Positions 63,343 to 64,000 of a DNA stretch of 64,000 bases are shown one piece after another; the first letter of the stretch is position 1; each line of letters opens with the position of its first letter. Below the pieces are notes generated by a model. The model was given only the letters and a program-made list of their open reading frames with translations, was not told the DNA's origin and did not search any database. The stretch comes from Gardnerella piotii (GTDB taxonomy: Bacteria > Actinomycetota > Actinomycetes > Actinomycetales > Bifidobacteriaceae): the NCBI RefSeq assembly GCF_003397585.1, contig NZ_QJUV01000001.1, forward strand, positions 1,116,001 to 1,180,000. Reading direction: 5' to 3'. The position numbers and the translations under genes were made by a program.

Positions 63343-64000
63343 CTAGTAGCTAGCATCCATTGGATCATTGCCAAAAAGCTCTTTGCGCTCCTCGCTAGTA
63401 GTAATTCTTGAATCCAACCAGCCATATGGCAAATGAACTTTTTTAGCAAAACGAACTCGACCACGCGGCGTGTCTAAAATCTGCTCAGGAAGCTTAAGTG
63501 ACGAATCTAACGCATCAATATTGCGTTGAACGTCATCAATAGACTCGCATTCCATAAAGCTTTTGCGAGTTCCTCCTCCAACTGGGAAGCCTTTCAAATA
63601 CCAAGCAATATGCTTTCGCAAGTCATGAACTGCCATTCGCTCATCGCCATCATAAAAGTCAACAAGAAGCTCCAAATGCCTTAAAATCACCTTGCAAACT
63701 TCGCCAAGACTTGGATTAACGCGATTATCGCTGCCATTGCAGGCAGAGCGAATATCTGCAAAAATCCAAGGACGCCCCTGGCAGCCTCTACCAATAGCAA
63801 CGCCTGCACACCCTGTTTCTTTAAACATTGCAAGAGCGTCGTCCGCGCCCCAGATATCACCATTGCCAAAAACAGGAATATCTAAAGCCTCTACAAGCTC
63901 GCCAATACGGCTCCAATCGGAATGACCACCATAATATTCTGCAGTGGTACGCGCATGCAAAGTAACAGCCGCACAACCCTCTTCTTGCGCAATATGGCCA
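63343..64000 (-). CDS. dusB: tRNA-dihydrouridine synthase (3' part)
   Basis: About 219 residues of the C-terminal part; the frame is open to the right edge of the window. FMN-binding TIM-barrel motifs: GCAAVTLHARTTAEYYGG (with HAR), PVFGNGDIWGADDALAMFKETGCAGVAIGRGCQGRPWIF, then the helical C-terminal domain with KHIAWYLKGFPVGG. Reduces uridine to dihydrouridine in tRNA. Ends 229 bases before ftsZ is reached on its 5' side, so ftsZ has its own promoter region. Confidence 0.93.
   Translation of the reverse strand, partial: GHIAQEEGCAAVTLHARTTAEYYGGHSDWSRIGELVEALDIPVFGNGDIWGADDALAMFKETGCAGVAIGRGCQGRPWIFADIRSACNGSDNRVNPSLGEVCKVILRHLELLVDFYDGDERMAVHDLRKHIAWYLKGFPVGGGTRKSFMECESIDDVQRNIDALDSSLKLPEQILDTPRGRVRFAKKVHLPYGWLDSRITTSEERKELFGNDPMDASY

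Overview
The window looks like a chromosomal segment of an AT-rich member of the Bifidobacteriaceae, most probably Gardnerella. The proteins are actinobacterial (PdtaR-like ANTAR regulator beside polA, DUF3043, DUF4191, DUF2530, SenX3-like kinase/PhoU/phosphoglycerate mutase group, SepF-YggT-DivIVA division cluster), while the base composition is far more AT-rich than in typical Bifidobacterium. The genus is inferred from general knowledge, not from a search. Almost all of the window is coding. I see no insertion sequence, prophage, CRISPR array or rRNA.

Layout. 1-7.2 kb: the end of an unknown gene, an SDH/FRD-type flavoprotein, tRNA-Leu(GAG), then a leftward block of Nif3-like protein, polA and an ANTAR response regulator. 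7.4-16.5 kb: two energy-coupling factor (ECF) importers, each under its own RNA switch. The first (two tandem S components, fused double ATPase, EcfT, then a MenA-like prenyltransferase) is preceded by a 29-codon leader peptide with three consecutive Trp codons plus a fourth, and a terminator hairpin. This is an unlisted tryptophan attenuator, so the importer is probably for tryptophan. The second, a single-chain ATPase-ATPase-T protein, lies behind a TPP riboswitch and has no S component beside it. tRNA-Arg(CCG) lies between them. 16.5-25 kb: M20 peptidase, two small actinobacterial membrane proteins, thyA-folA-phosphatase group, OsmC protein, GT4 glycosyltransferase, double universal stress protein. 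25-32.4 kb: two secreted cell-wall peptidases, DUF2530, a sensor kinase that has lost its phospho-acceptor histidine, phoU, gpmA, lysS.

32.5-38.7 kb is the most accessory-looking part: tRNA-Pro(CGG), a large BspA-like surface protein with a T10 tract in its likely promoter, a TPR/nucleotidyltransferase (DUF4037) plus DUF4125 two-gene operon, and a degenerate HAD protein. 38.6-42.3 kb: sufS-sufU-sufT for Fe-S assembly and L-lactate dehydrogenase, the terminal step of lactate formation. 42.4-57.8 kb: hflX, an rRNA-type methyltransferase, hrpA, an MFS transporter behind a nucleoside hydrolase with a palindromic operator, glnA, an unknown protein and dnaE. 57.8-64 kb: rluD-like, lspA, divIVA, yggT, sepF, ftsZ (division cluster without yggS) and the 3' part of a dus gene.

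Theme: an auxotroph that lives by import (tryptophan and thiamine-type ECF systems, nucleoside salvage) and disposes of electrons through lactate and perhaps a fumarate-reductase flavoprotein. Many gene ends carry short AT-rich tandem repeats, strikingly often with a 10-bp period.
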